In this document: positions 9,164 to 20,919 of the stretch, one piece after another | Position numbering within the stretch: position 1 is the stretch's first letter | Layout of the letters: the number at the start of each line of letters is the position of its first letter | Origin: Alphaproteobacteria bacterium | GTDB lineage: Bacteria; Pseudomonadota; Alphaproteobacteria; UBA6615 | Length of the DNA: 59,336 nucleotides | NCBI GenBank assembly: GCA_028279245.1 | Contig: JANQOE010000045.1 | Coordinates: 1-59,336 of the forward strand | Reading direction: 5' to 3' | Notes under the pieces: model-generated | Seen by the model: only the letters and a program-made list of their open reading frames with translations | Told to the model about the DNA's origin: nothing | The model's database searches: none | Translations under genes and position numbers: made by a program

Positions 9164-9739
9164 ATGGAGACATTTGAGAGCAGGGGCGGCTTTCTAGAGG
9201 GCCAATTGCTGATCGCCATGCCGGCCATGGCCGATCAACGCTTCTCCAGAACCCTCATCTACATGTGCGCTCACAGTTCCGAGGGCGCCATGGGACTTGT
9301 GGTTAACAAGCTGCTGGGCGCCATGACCTTCCCCGAGCTGCTGAAACAGCTGGGCATCGAGACCCCAGACAGCTCGGCCGACATTCAGGTTCATTTCGGC
9401 GGGCCGGTGGAACCGGGGCGCGGCTTCGTGCTCCATACCGCCGACTACCTCCGCGACGGCAGTCTAGAGATCGGCGACAACATCGCCCTGACCGCGACCG
9501 TCGATATCCTCAAGGAGATCGCCGACGGTGGCGGGCCGCAACGCAACCTGTTGGCCCTGGGCTACGCCGGTTGGGGCCCCGGCCAGTTGGAGAATGAGAT
9601 CCAGGAAAACGCTTGGCTCAACGTCGACCCCAATGCCGAACTGCTGTTCGGCGCGGATGTCGACTCCAAATGGGAACAGGCGATGCAGAAGCTGGGTGTC
9701 GATTTCAGCATGCTGTCGCACACTGCGGGCCGCGCCTAA
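9164..9739 (+). CDS. YqgE/AlgH family protein (UPF0301)
   Basis: A 191-residue UPF0301 protein. [20 protein letters not shown] is followed by [35 protein letters not shown] and [13 protein letters not shown], all conserved in the family. The ATG at 9164 matches the usual N-terminus; an ATG at 9131 would add 11 residues, and neither has a strong ribosome site. The molecular role of the family is not settled. The gene diverges from the dsbD-like gene and its stop overlaps the convergent acetyltransferase by 3 bp. Confidence 0.9.
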   Translation: METFESRGGFLEGQLLIAMPAMADQRFSRTLIYMCAHSSEGAMGLVVNKLLGAMTFPELLKQLGIETPDSSADIQVHFGGPVEPGRGFVLHTADYLRDGSLEIGDNIALTATVDILKEIADGGGPQRNLLALGYAGWGPGQLENEIQENAWLNVDPNAELLFGADVDSKWEQAMQKLGVDFSMLSHTAGRA

Positions 9740-10341
9740 CTCGACTGCGGTGCGCCGCCGCTAAACTGCTCCGCCAGCAACGCGAACAGCAAGTGGTCCT
9801 GCCACTCGCCCCTAATCTTCAGAAACTTGTGCGCGTAGCCCTCGCGTTGGAAACCGCAACGCAACAGCAAACGCTGGCTCGCTTCGTTCGCCGGCAGACA
9901 GGCCGCTTCGACGCGGTGCAACCCCAACTGATGGAACGCGAAGCCGAGCAGCACGCGTAGGCCTTCGGTCATGTGCCCCCGCCGCGCATAGGGCTCGCCG
10001 ATCCAGTAGCCGAGCGACCCGGCCTGCGCCACGCCGCGCCGTACGTTCGACAAGCTGATCCCGCCCAACAGCGCATCGCCTTCCACATGGAACAGCAGGA
10101 AATTGTAGGCGAGGTCGTCGCGCCAATCGTTGGCGTACCGCCGTAGCCGCCGCACGAACGCGTCACGCATCAGTGCATCGCTCGGCCAGGTCGGCTCCCA
10201 CGGTTCCAGGAATCGCCGGCTGGCCGCCCGCAGCTCCGCATAGTCCGACCAGTCCCGCTCGACCGGCGGCCGGACATAGACGGATTCACCCTCCAGCTTG
10301 GCATTTGCCGACGTGCCGTTGAAGGAGCGGAACAAGCGCAT
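9736..10341 (-). CDS. GNAT family N-acetyltransferase (RimJ-like)
   Basis: A 201-residue GNAT enzyme. [18 protein letters not shown] begins the fold and [20 protein letters not shown] is the acetyl-CoA-binding segment; [20 protein letters not shown] is the common C-terminal motif. This resembles ribosomal-protein alanine acetyltransferases such as RimJ, but the substrate cannot be read from sequence. It is the last gene of the thrC - M16 peptidase - GNAT run, 3 nt after the M16 stop. Confidence 0.88.
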   Translation of the reverse strand: MRLFRSFNGTSANAKLEGESVYVRPPVERDWSDYAELRAASRRFLEPWEPTWPSDALMRDAFVRRLRRYANDWRDDLAYNFLLFHVEGDALLGGISLSNVRRGVAQAGSLGYWIGEPYARRGHMTEGLRVLLGFAFHQLGLHRVEAACLPANEASQRLLLRCGFQREGYAHKFLKIRGEWQDHLLFALLAEQFSGGAPQSS

Positions 10342-10344
10342 TTG

Positions 10345-11607
10345 TTAGACCGCGAGCCGACTCGCCATGCGATCGAAGGATTCAAGATTGCGCACAGGTC
10401 CGAGCGACGACATGGTCGGCCGGCTGCCGAAGACCCGCCGTGCCACCGCCATCACCGCGGCGGTGTCGACCGCGTCGACTTTCGCGACCAATTCATCGAC
10501 CGGCAGCAGCCGGTCGAAAACCAGCAACTGCTGCGCGGCCTGCTCGCAACGCGCCCCCGACGACTCCAGCGCCATCAGCAGATTTGCCTTCAACTGCGAC
10601 CGCGCCCGCGCGACTTCCTCTTCGGTGACGCCGCCGATCACCCCAGTGATCTCGTCACAGAGGACCGGCACCAGCTCCTGCACCTGGTCCTCGCCCGTCC
10701 CTGCGTAAATACCGAACAGCCCATCGTCGGAATAGGCCGAGGAGAACGCATAGATCGCATAGGCGAGCCCGCGCACCTCACGGATCTCCTGAAACAGGCG
10801 AGATGACATGCCGCCGCCAAGCAAACTGGCTAGCACCGTGCCGGCGTAGAAATCCGGGTCAGCGGTCGACACGCCCCGGAAGCCCAACAACAAGTGCACT
10901 TGCTCGAGCGCCTTGTCTTCCCGCGATTCACCGCCGGTGTACCGCGACGGTTCGGTCGCCGCCGCGACATCCGACGGCAACCCGTTGAAGCGCGTCTCAA
11001 CTGCTTTGACCACCGCATCGTGATCCAAGTTGCCGGACGCAGCGAACACCATGTCCCGGGCGCGATAATTCGCGCCCATGTAGCCGAGCAGCACATCGCG
11101 GTTCATCTGGGAAACGATTTCCGCCGTGCCGAGCACCGGCCGCCCGAGACCCTGGTCGGGAAACGCGGTCTCTTGAAACACGTCGAAGATGACGTCGTCC
11201 GGGGTGTCATGCGCCTGGCCGATCTCCTGCAACACCACCATGCGTTCCCGGTCGAGTTCCGTCGGATCGAAGGTCGAGTGCTGCAGAATATCGCTCAACA
11301 GATCGATCGCCAGATCCGTGTCGTCCTTCAGCACCTTCGCGTAGTAGGCCGTATGCTCACGCGCCGTGTGCGCGTTGAGTTGGCCGCCGACATTCTCGAT
11401 TTCTTCGGCAATGTCCCGGGCGTTGCGCCGCCGCGTGCCCTTGAACGCCATGTGTTCGAGCATATGGGCAACACCATTGACCTGCGGTTCTTCCCGGCGC
11501 GTGCCGGCGCCGATCCACATCCCGACGGACACCGTTTCGACATGATCGATCCGGTCGGTGACGACCCGCAGCCCGTTGGCCAGCGTGGTGACAACGGGGC
11601 CGGTCAT
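10345..11607 (-). CDS. M16 family zinc peptidase (processing-peptidase-like)
   Basis: A 420-residue M16 (pitrilysin) peptidase similar to the beta subunit of mitochondrial processing peptidase. The inverted zinc motif HMLEH has H48, E51 and H52, with NVGGQLNAHTAREHTAYY and LDRERMVVLQEIGQA (the third ligand glutamate lies here). The ATG overlaps the thrC stop (ATGA), so I chose it over a frame extending far into thrC. The link thrC-M16-GNAT is common in alphaproteobacteria. It probably degrades or trims peptides; the substrate is unknown. Confidence 0.93.
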   Translation of the reverse strand: MTGPVVTTLANGLRVVTDRIDHVETVSVGMWIGAGTRREEPQVNGVAHMLEHMAFKGTRRRNARDIAEEIENVGGQLNAHTAREHTAYYAKVLKDDTDLAIDLLSDILQHSTFDPTELDRERMVVLQEIGQAHDTPDDVIFDVFQETAFPDQGLGRPVLGTAEIVSQMNRDVLLGYMGANYRARDMVFAASGNLDHDAVVKAVETRFNGLPSDVAAATEPSRYTGGESREDKALEQVHLLLGFRGVSTADPDFYAGTVLASLLGGGMSSRLFQEIREVRGLAYAIYAFSSAYSDDGLFGIYAGTGEDQVQELVPVLCDEITGVIGGVTEEEVARARSQLKANLLMALESSGARCEQAAQQLLVFDRLLPVDELVAKVDAVDTAAVMAVARRVFGSRPTMSSLGPVRNLESFDRMASRLAV

Positions 11608-13010
11608 GCCGCTTGCACCGTCCGCGCGGCATCCCGCACGAATCGCGTCACCGCGCCGAGATCGTTCGGCAGCACGGTGAACGCCTCTTCCCGTTCCAAC
11701 AGGTCGGCATGCCGTTCCGGCAGCGGCGGCCGCACCCCCGTCGCCTTTTCGACTGCATCCGGGAATTTGGCGGGGTGGGCGCAGGCAAGCGAAACCAGCG
11801 GCACTTCGGACGATCGTTCGACGGCGCACGCCGCGGCAATGCCGACCGCCGAATGGGGATCGATCAGCTCACCAGTGGTGCGGTACATGTCGTGGATCGT
11901 CGCCAACGTGCCGTCATCATCAACCCGGGCCGCATCGAACAACGACCGCATATGCCCGACCCGGTCCGCGCCGAGATCAAGCCGGCCGGTTTCACGAAAC
12001 GCGTCCATCGCCGCGGTCACGGCGCTACCGTCACGGTCCAACAGGTCAAATATTAGCCGTTCGAAGTTCGACGACACTTGAATGTCCATACTTGGCGACA
12101 AAGTCGGCACCACCTTATCAATCTGCATCAAACCCGTCGTTAACGTGCGCGTTAAGATATCGTTGGTGTTGGAGCCGATCACCAACCGCGCCACCGGCAG
12201 TCCCATCTCCCGCGCCGCGTAGGCCGCGTAGATGTTGCCGAAGTTCCCGGTGGGGACCGCAAACGCCACCGGCCGCTGTGGCGCGCCGAGCGCCGCGGCC
12301 GCCGTCACGTAGTAGACGATCTGCGCCATGATGCGCGCCCAGTTGATAGAGTTGACGGCAGAAAGTCCAACGTCGCGGCGCAACGCGGTATCGGCGAACA
12401 TGGCTTTCACCAGATCCTGACAGTCGTCAAAACTGCCTTCGATCGCGATGTTGTGCACATTCGGCTCGATCACCGTCGTCATCTGCCGCCGCTGCACTTC
12501 GGACACCCGGCCCTGCGGGTGGAGGATGAAGATGTCCACACTCTCCCGGCCGCGGCATGCTTCGATTGCCGCGGATCCGGTATCGCCCGATGTCGCGCCG
12601 ATAATCGTCCGCCGTTCCCCGCGCTTCGCCAGTACATGATCGAACAAGCGGCCGACGAGCTGCAGCGCATAATCCTTGAACGCCATGGTCGGACCATGGA
12701 ACAGCTCCATCAGCCACAGGTCGCTGTCGAGTTGTTTTAGCGGCGCCACCGCCTGATGGTCGAACCCGACGTAGCTGTCCTCGATGATCGCCGCGAACGC
12801 CGCCCGGTCAATCGACTCGCTGACGAACGGCCACATCACGGTCTGCGCCGCCTCGGCATACGACTTGCCCGCCAGACCGGCGATCGTCTCCGCAGTCAGC
12901 TTCGGCCATTCCGTCGGCACGTAGAGACCGCCGTCGGTTGCCAAGCCAGTGACCAGGACATCTTCGAAGTCCAAGGCCAGCGCCCGGCCTCGGGTGCTTT
13001 GATATTTCAC
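11604..13010 (-). CDS. thrC: Threonine synthase
   Basis: A 468-residue PLP enzyme converting O-phosphohomoserine to threonine. The start is a GTG at 13010 giving (M)KYQSTRGRALALDFEDV, the usual N-terminus; a TTG at 13025 is less likely. FHGPTMAFKDYALQLVGR contains the PLP lysine, and ATSGDTGSAAIEA and VPTGNFGNIYA contact the cofactor phosphate. It overlaps the M16 gene by 4 nt and lies 67 nt after the M32 gene. Its partner thrB is at 4.8 kb. Confidence 0.95.
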   Translation of the reverse strand: MKYQSTRGRALALDFEDVLVTGLATDGGLYVPTEWPKLTAETIAGLAGKSYAEAAQTVMWPFVSESIDRAAFAAIIEDSYVGFDHQAVAPLKQLDSDLWLMELFHGPTMAFKDYALQLVGRLFDHVLAKRGERRTIIGATSGDTGSAAIEACRGRESVDIFILHPQGRVSEVQRRQMTTVIEPNVHNIAIEGSFDDCQDLVKAMFADTALRRDVGLSAVNSINWARIMAQIVYYVTAAAALGAPQRPVAFAVPTGNFGNIYAAYAAREMGLPVARLVIGSNTNDILTRTLTTGLMQIDKVVPTLSPSMDIQVSSNFERLIFDLLDRDGSAVTAAMDAFRETGRLDLGADRVGHMRSLFDAARVDDDGTLATIHDMYRTTGELIDPHSAVGIAAACAVERSSEVPLVSLACAHPAKFPDAVEKATGVRPPLPERHADLLEREEAFTVLPNDLGAVTRFVRDAARTVQAA

Positions 13011-13077
13011 AGTTAGATCCGGCAAAATCGGTTGAGTAACCTATATCGACCCGCCCCGCACCGGCAAGACAAGCGGA

Positions 13078-14574
13078 TTAGTCGAGGTAACGCGCCTTCA
13101 GATGGGCCTCGTAAATGGCGGGGTCGAGCGGCCGGCCGGTCGCTGCCTCCAGCACCTGGTCGGTGCTTAGCAGCGAGCCCTTGCTGTGCACGTTGTCGCG
13201 CAACCAGCTCATCAGCGGCGCAAAATCACCCCGCCGCAACCCCGGCACGATTTCCGGCGCCGCCTCCCGCGCCGCGGCGAAGAACTGTGCCGCCGCCATC
13301 GCGCCGATGGTGTAGGTCGGGAAGTAGCCCCAGGCGCCGCTCGGCCAATGAATGTCCTGCAGACAGCCGAGCCGGTCGCTGGGAGGACGAATGCCCAGCA
13401 GCTCGGCCATGCCGTCGTTCCAGGCCCCCGGCAGATCGGCCAGAGTCAAGTCGCCCTGCAGCAACGCCCGTTCCAACCGGTACCGTAGGATGATGTGGGC
13501 AGGATAGGTGACCTCGTCCGCATCGACCCGAATGAAGTCCGGTTTCACCCGGGTGTTGAGCCGGTACAGATTCTCCGGGGTCCAGCCGTCGCCCGTGCCT
13601 TCGAAGGTCTCAGCCAACACCGGCGCGGCAAAGGTCAGAAAGTCGAGGGAGCGGCAGGCCTGCATTTCGACGATCAGCGACTGGCTTTCGTGCAGTCCCA
13701 TGCCCCCGGCGTTGCCGACCGGCTGATGCAGCCAATCCGCCGGCCGGCCGAGCTCGTACATGGCATGCCCGGTTTCGTGCAGCACGCCCATCAGCGCGCT
13801 GGTGAAATCCCCGGTGTCGTAGCGCGTCGTGATGCGCACATCGATGGTCGAGCCGCCGCAGAACGGATGGTGGCTGATGTCGAGCCGGCCGCGTTCGAAG
13901 TCGAAGCCGATCAGCTTCATGAACCGCCGCGCCACCGCCTCTTGCCGTTCGATCGGAAACGGCCCGTCCAACGGAACGGGCGCCGGGCGCGCACCCTGCC
14001 GCGCCATCACATCGTCGAGAAAACCCGGCAGGAACGCCGCCAGGTCGGTGAAGATGGTATCCAGCCGCGCCGCCCGGCCGCCCGGTTCATATAGATCGAG
14101 CAGCGCGTCATAAGGCTCCAACCCCAGGGCCGCCGACTTGGCGGCCGCCGCCTCGCGGGTGAGCCGCAGCACATCCTCGAGCGCCGGACGCAGGCTCTCA
14201 TAGTCGTCATTTTCCCGGGCGCTGCGCCATTGGATCTCACAGGCCGCGTCCGCCTTAGCCTGCGCTTCGACCAGCGCTGTCGGCACCGCCGTCGCATGGG
14301 TGTGTTGCCGCCGCATCTCACGCAGATTGGCCGCCGGCCAAGGCGTGAGATCAGCCGCCGTTTCCTCCGCCGCGTCCAGCAAATCGGCCATGCGCGGTTC
14401 GGTCATCAGTTGATGCTGCAGTCCCTGCAAAGCCGCAATCTGCTCGCCGCGGCCGGCGGCACTGCCGTGCGGCATGGTCGTCGCCTGATCCCAGTCGAGG
14501 ATCCCGACAACGTCGTCCATCAGCCCGAACCGGCGAAACCGGCCTTCAAGCTCTTGCAGCGGTGTTTCAGTCAT
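13078..14574 (-). CDS. M32 family metallocarboxypeptidase
   Basis: A 498-residue thermostable-type (Taq-like) carboxypeptidase. GVLHETGHAMYELG holds the HEXXH motif (H266, H270), and ESQSLIVEMQACRS carries the third-ligand glutamate region; IRVDADEVTYPAHIILRY is the family's typical substrate region. MTETPLQELEGRF is the start; the frame overlaps the surf1 3' end by 8 nt, so translation is probably coupled. It trims C-terminal residues from peptides. Its position between surf1 and thrC interrupts an otherwise standard oxidase to thrC order. Confidence 0.93.
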   Translation of the reverse strand: MTETPLQELEGRFRRFGLMDDVVGILDWDQATTMPHGSAAGRGEQIAALQGLQHQLMTEPRMADLLDAAEETAADLTPWPAANLREMRRQHTHATAVPTALVEAQAKADAACEIQWRSARENDDYESLRPALEDVLRLTREAAAAKSAALGLEPYDALLDLYEPGGRAARLDTIFTDLAAFLPGFLDDVMARQGARPAPVPLDGPFPIERQEAVARRFMKLIGFDFERGRLDISHHPFCGGSTIDVRITTRYDTGDFTSALMGVLHETGHAMYELGRPADWLHQPVGNAGGMGLHESQSLIVEMQACRSLDFLTFAAPVLAETFEGTGDGWTPENLYRLNTRVKPDFIRVDADEVTYPAHIILRYRLERALLQGDLTLADLPGAWNDGMAELLGIRPPSDRLGCLQDIHWPSGAWGYFPTYTIGAMAAAQFFAAAREAAPEIVPGLRRGDFAPLMSWLRDNVHSKGSLLSTDQVLEAATGRPLDPAIYEAHLKARYLD

Positions 14575-15304
14575 CGGTGCGCCTCGTATGAAAGACGACG
14601 AATACGGCAATTAGCCCGGCGGCAATGCCGAACCAAGTGATGGCGTATTGCAAATGATCGTTGCGGAGATGGACCGCCGGCAGGCTGGCCCGCGGGTAGG
14701 TTTCTGCATCATCGGTCGGCACTGCGGCAAGATAGACCGGCGCCACCCGCGCCGCGCCGAAAGCGGCCGCCATCTCGTCTGCATGCATCGCAAACCACTG
14801 ACCGCGTGCCGGTTCGTTGTCCGGCACAAAGAAGCCGGGCGCGCGAAACAGCCGGACGAATCCTTCAATCGACGTGGCGCCAGGGTCAGGGTCGGCCGCC
14901 GGTCCGTTGGCCAGCATCCAGCCGCGGTCCACTAGAAGGAGCGTGCCGTCCGTACGTTCAAAGGCGGCGATTTGATGCACTCCGACCTCGCCATCGAACG
15001 TCCGGTTCAACAGCGCCAACGGCGTCGTCGGCAACCACCGTCCCGCCACCCGCACCCGCGAAAACTCGAGCGCGCTAAGGTCAGCCCCAGCCAGGTTGTC
15101 CGGCAATGCCACGGCTTCGGCCGAGGTCCGCACCTCAAGGGTTTGGATCAGCGTTTCTTTCCATTGGAGGCGCTGCAGCTGCCAGGTACCGAGACCGATC
15201 AGGATCGCCAGAGCCGGCACCGCAAACACTGTCGGCCACAAGCGCGGCGCAAACACCAACCGACCGTTGCGCGCCGGTTGTTCAGTTGAGGGCAGACCCG
15301 TCAT
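14567..15304 (-). CDS. SURF1 family cytochrome oxidase assembly protein
   Basis: A 245-residue inner-membrane SURF1 protein. One membrane helix near residues 24-42 (PTVFAVPALAILIGLGTWQLQRL) contains the family's GTWQLQR motif, and a second near the C-terminus (YAITWFGIAAGLIAVFVVF) encloses a large periplasmic loop with LLVDRGW. SURF1 aids heme a insertion or subunit I maturation of aa3 oxidase. It overlaps the DUF983 gene by 23 nt and the M32 gene by 8 nt, inside the oxidase operon. Confidence 0.94.
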   Translation of the reverse strand: MTGLPSTEQPARNGRLVFAPRLWPTVFAVPALAILIGLGTWQLQRLQWKETLIQTLEVRTSAEAVALPDNLAGADLSALEFSRVRVAGRWLPTTPLALLNRTFDGEVGVHQIAAFERTDGTLLLVDRGWMLANGPAADPDPGATSIEGFVRLFRAPGFFVPDNEPARGQWFAMHADEMAAAFGAARVAPVYLAAVPTDDAETYPRASLPAVHLRNDHLQYAITWFGIAAGLIAVFVVFHTRRTDD

Positions 15305-15656
15305 AGGCTTTATGTCGATACTGCTGGGCCATAAGCCAAGCCTTCAGCGGCCGCTGCAGCAACACCGAGCCGCCGAGCACGACGGGCACCCACAACACGA
15401 CATGAACCCAAATCGGCGGCGTCAGCGCCAGTTCGAGCCACAGCGCCAGCGGGATCAGAACGGCGCTGTAGCCGACAATGATGAAAAACGCCGCGCCGTC
15501 GTTGCTGTCGAGGCGGGTGTAGTCGAGACCGCACTTGTCGCACTTGTCCCGCACGGACAACAGGCCGTCATACAGCGCCCCCTGCCCGCAGCGCGGGCAG
15601 GCGCACCGCAGCGCCGTCTGAAATGTCGAAAGCCTGGGGTAATAGTCGGTCGCCAA
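15282..15656 (-). CDS. DUF983 membrane protein
   Basis: A 124-residue protein with an N-terminal zinc ribbon (CPRCG ... CDKCG) and two membrane helices (FFIIVGYSAVLIPLALWLEL and VHVVLWVPVVLGGSVLL), the DUF983 pattern. The start is uncertain: TTG at 15656, just after the ctaE stop, gives MATDYYPRLS and avoids a long overlap. DUF983 genes regularly sit between ctaE and surf1 in alphaproteobacteria, suggesting a part in oxidase biogenesis, but no biochemical role is established to my knowledge. Confidence 0.87.
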   Translation of the reverse strand: MATDYYPRLSTFQTALRCACPRCGQGALYDGLLSVRDKCDKCGLDYTRLDSNDGAAFFIIVGYSAVLIPLALWLELALTPPIWVHVVLWVPVVLGGSVLLQRPLKAWLMAQQYRHKAYDGSALN

Positions 15657-15661
15657 TGCGA

Positions 15662-16489
15662 TCAGCCGCCCCACCAGTAGACGAAGGTGTAGAGGAACAG
15701 CCACACCACGTCGACGAAGTGCCAGTACCAGGCCGCCGCTTCGAATCCGAAGTGACGGTCGGCGGTGAAGTGACCTTTGTTCAGCCGATACCAACACACC
15801 GCCAGGAACAGCGTGCCGACAATCACATGGAAGCCGTGGAAGCCCGTTGCCAGGAAGAACACGGTCGGGTAGATGCCTTCGGTAAAGCCAAACGGCGCCT
15901 CCGCATACTCGTAGACTTGCAGGGCGGTGAAGCAGAGGCCGAGCAAGACCGTGAAGCCAAGCATCAGCGATGCATGCGCCATCTTGTTTTCACGAATGTC
16001 GTGGTGCGCCCAGGTCACCGTAAAGCCCGAGGTCAGCAGCACCAGCGTGTTCAACAGCGGCACGTCCAGCGGATCGAACGTCTCGATACCGATTGGCGGC
16101 CATTGGAAACCGGCGGCTTCTTTCGGGAATAGGCTCGCGTCGAAGAACGCCCAGAAGAAGGCGGCGAAGAACATCACCTCGGAACAGATGAACAGCGCCA
16201 TCCCGAACCGCAGACCGATCTGCACCTCCGGCGTATGCGCCTTCTGGAAGGTCGCTTCCTTCACGACGTCCATCCACCAGCCCATCATGACCATCATCGA
16301 CATGAGGAGGCCCGGCGCGATCACCCAAAGCCCGACCGTGTCGAAGAACGGTTCCAGCCCACGACCCAAGGCGCTGGGGTGCATGAACAGCACCAAGCCG
16401 AAGGTGATCAAGAACCCGGCGATGGCGCCGAGCACCGGCCAGCGGCTCGGCTCGACCATGTGGTAGGGATGCGTGTGCGCTTGGCTCAT
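15662..16489 (-). CDS. ctaE: Cytochrome c oxidase subunit III
   Basis: A 275-residue seven-helix subunit III of aa3-type oxidase. HPYHMVEPSRWPVLGAI, FFAAFFWAFFDASLFP, YPTVFFLATGFHGFHVIVGT and FEAAAWYWHFVDVVWLFLY are typical. It is the third core subunit with CtaD and CtaC and stabilises proton uptake. It follows ctaG by 15 nt and is followed at once by DUF983. Confidence 0.97.
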   Translation of the reverse strand: MSQAHTHPYHMVEPSRWPVLGAIAGFLITFGLVLFMHPSALGRGLEPFFDTVGLWVIAPGLLMSMMVMMGWWMDVVKEATFQKAHTPEVQIGLRFGMALFICSEVMFFAAFFWAFFDASLFPKEAAGFQWPPIGIETFDPLDVPLLNTLVLLTSGFTVTWAHHDIRENKMAHASLMLGFTVLLGLCFTALQVYEYAEAPFGFTEGIYPTVFFLATGFHGFHVIVGTLFLAVCWYRLNKGHFTADRHFGFEAAAWYWHFVDVVWLFLYTFVYWWGG

Positions 16490-16504
16490 GGGTCGGTCCC
16501 GCAG

Positions 16505-17125
16505 TTAGTTCATGGCCGGCTGGCGATGGGGCGCCGCACTGAGTTGCGGCAGGTCTTGATTGGCGTCCGGATCCGGGAAGAAAGTGTAGCTCAGCGTCAC
16601 CGTCTTCACATCGGCCGCGTTCCGGTCTTCGGCGATGTACGGATCGACGAAGAAGCTGACCGGCATCTGCACGGTCTCGCCGGGCGCCAGGGTTTGCTGG
16701 GTAAAACAGAAACACTCGATCTTGACGAAGTGCGGCGCGGCCTTCAGCGGCGTCACATTGAACGTGGCCGTTCCGGTGATCGGCCGGTCGCCGAGGTTCG
16801 TCGCCTCGAAGTACGCCAAACCGGACTCGCCGACCTTCAAGTCCATCGACCGCTGCACCGGCCTGAAACGCCAGGTAAGATAGGGGCTGACGTCGGCGTT
16901 GAACCGGACGGTCACGTCCCGGTCAATCACCTGCTCGCCCGTCGGCGCCTCGACCGCGCGTACCGGGATGCCGGCAAAACCGATGGCCTGACAGAATGCC
17001 CGGTACGCCGGGACCGTCGCGTAGGCAAATCCATTCATCAATAGGACGAAAAACAGGCTGCCGGTGATCCACCGGACCTTCGCCCGCGGGCTCAACCGCC
17101 GTCCTCTCGCTACTGTTGCACTCAT
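16505..17125 (-). CDS. ctaG: Cytochrome c oxidase assembly protein CtaG/Cox11
   Basis: A 206-residue Cox11-type copper chaperone with one N-terminal membrane helix (WITGSLFFVLLMNGFAYATVP). The copper motif ECFCFTQQTLAPGE carries the CFCF cysteines, and PVSFFVDP follows. The ATG at 17125 gives MSATVARGRR; the longer frame covers the preceding small gene and is rejected. It delivers copper to the CuB site of subunit I. It starts 2 nt after the 42-residue membrane protein gene. Confidence 0.96.
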   Translation of the reverse strand: MSATVARGRRLSPRAKVRWITGSLFFVLLMNGFAYATVPAYRAFCQAIGFAGIPVRAVEAPTGEQVIDRDVTVRFNADVSPYLTWRFRPVQRSMDLKVGESGLAYFEATNLGDRPITGTATFNVTPLKAAPHFVKIECFCFTQQTLAPGETVQMPVSFFVDPYIAEDRNAADVKTVTLSYTFFPDPDANQDLPQLSAAPHRQPAMN

Positions 17126-17127
17126 GC

Positions 17128-17256
17128 TCAGAACTCTGCCGCCCGCATCATGAAGACCACGTAAAGGATCGCCACGACCGCGAGCATCCCGTAGAGCCAT
17201 ATCGTGTTTTTGCGCTTGATCCGCTGGGTGCGGGTCAACTCGTTTGCTTGCGCCAT
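17128..17256 (-). CDS. Small single-helix membrane protein between ctaB and ctaG
   Basis: A 42-residue frame starting MAQANELTRTQRIKRKN, then one membrane helix (TIWLYGMLAVVAILYVVFMM) and a short RAAEF end. It begins one base after the ctaB stop and ends 2 nt before the ctaG ATG, so it fills the gap exactly. A basic N-terminus followed by one helix gives N-in topology. Small proteins at this place in alphaproteobacterial oxidase operons are sometimes called CoxF-like; a role in oxidase assembly or as a small subunit is inferred from position only. Confidence 0.8.
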   Translation of the reverse strand: MAQANELTRTQRIKRKNTIWLYGMLAVVAILYVVFMMRAAEF

Positions 17257-17257
17257 T

Positions 17258-18184
17258 CTACCCGATCCCCAGTGGTGAGCCCGCATCGATGATCAGCAGG
17301 CCAAAAATCATGAAGAGGTAGAGAATCGAAAACCCAAACATCTGCCGCGCCGCCCGGTAGGAACGGCCGTCGTCGCTTTCGCGCCAGACGCGCCACGCGC
17401 TGACCAGGAACAGACCGCTCATCGCCAGCGACCCGACCGCATACAGCGTTCCGGTCAGACCGATCAGTGCCGGCACCAGGGCCAGCGGCAGCAACAGCCC
17501 CGCATAGATCAGCATCTGCAGCTTCGTCGTGCGGGCGCCGTGTACCACCGGCAGCATCGGCACGCCGGCGCGCTGGTAATCATCGCTGCGATAGAGCGCC
17601 AACGCCCAGAAGTGCGGCGGCGTCCAGAAGAAGATGATCGCGAACAGTACGATGCCGGCCAGGCCGACCTCGCCGGTCGCCGCAGCCCAACCGATCAGCG
17701 GCGGAAACGCCCCAGCCGCCCCGCCGATAACAATGTTCTGTGGTGTCCGCCGTTTGAGCCACATCGTATAGATGACGACGTAGAACAGGATGGCGCCGGC
17801 CAGCAATGCGGCCGCCACCAGATTGGTCGCCACGGCCATCAGCAGCACCGACGCCACCGACAACAACGTCCCAAACCAGAATGCCCCAGCCGCCGACACC
17901 CGGCCCGTCGGGATCGGCCGCCCCTGGGTCCGCGCCATCACCGCGTCGATGTCGCGGTCGTACCACATGTTGATCGCCCCCGCGGCGCCGGCGCCGAGCG
18001 CAATGCACAACACGGCGATCCCGGCCATCAACGGCGACAGGCCCGCCGGCGCCACGTAGAGACCGGCAAACCCGGAGAAGACCACCAGGGTCATCACCCG
18101 CGGCTTCAGCAGGGCAAAATAGTCCCGTGCGCCGGCAAACGCGAAACCGCTGGCCGGCCGTGACGCAAGAACGGTGTCAGTCAC
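17258..18184 (-). CDS. ctaB: Protoheme IX farnesyltransferase (heme o synthase)
   Basis: A 308-residue UbiA-superfamily prenyltransferase with about eight or nine membrane helices. The first aspartate-rich motif is NMWYDRDIDAVMARTQGRPIP and the second lies in FWTPPHFWALALYRSDDY. It starts with GTG (MTDTVLAS). It attaches farnesyl to heme b to make heme o for the aa3 oxidase. It lies 13 nt after ctaD and is followed by the small membrane gene. Confidence 0.96.
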   Translation of the reverse strand: MTDTVLASRPASGFAFAGARDYFALLKPRVMTLVVFSGFAGLYVAPAGLSPLMAGIAVLCIALGAGAAGAINMWYDRDIDAVMARTQGRPIPTGRVSAAGAFWFGTLLSVASVLLMAVATNLVAAALLAGAILFYVVIYTMWLKRRTPQNIVIGGAAGAFPPLIGWAAATGEVGLAGIVLFAIIFFWTPPHFWALALYRSDDYQRAGVPMLPVVHGARTTKLQMLIYAGLLLPLALVPALIGLTGTLYAVGSLAMSGLFLVSAWRVWRESDDGRSYRAARQMFGFSILYLFMIFGLLIIDAGSPLGIG

Positions 18185-18197
18185 GGGTACGCTTCAC

Positions 18198-20695
<2,498 letters not shown>

Positions 20696-20919
20696 ATATC
20701 CCCCGACGGCCATCCGCGGCCGAACCTTATTCAGGCGCGAGGTTCTTACACCACCAATTGGCATCCGAACAAGCCAAGGCCATGAAAGCCCCGCTTTTCG
20801 GGACACCATGTCGCATAGTTTCAACCGCCGTGCCCCGGCGCCCGGAAACCCACGAAAACGAGACCTGACAACCGCCGGTACAGGCCCCATATTCCCGTGA
20901 TCGCCTAGCGGAGAGACGG

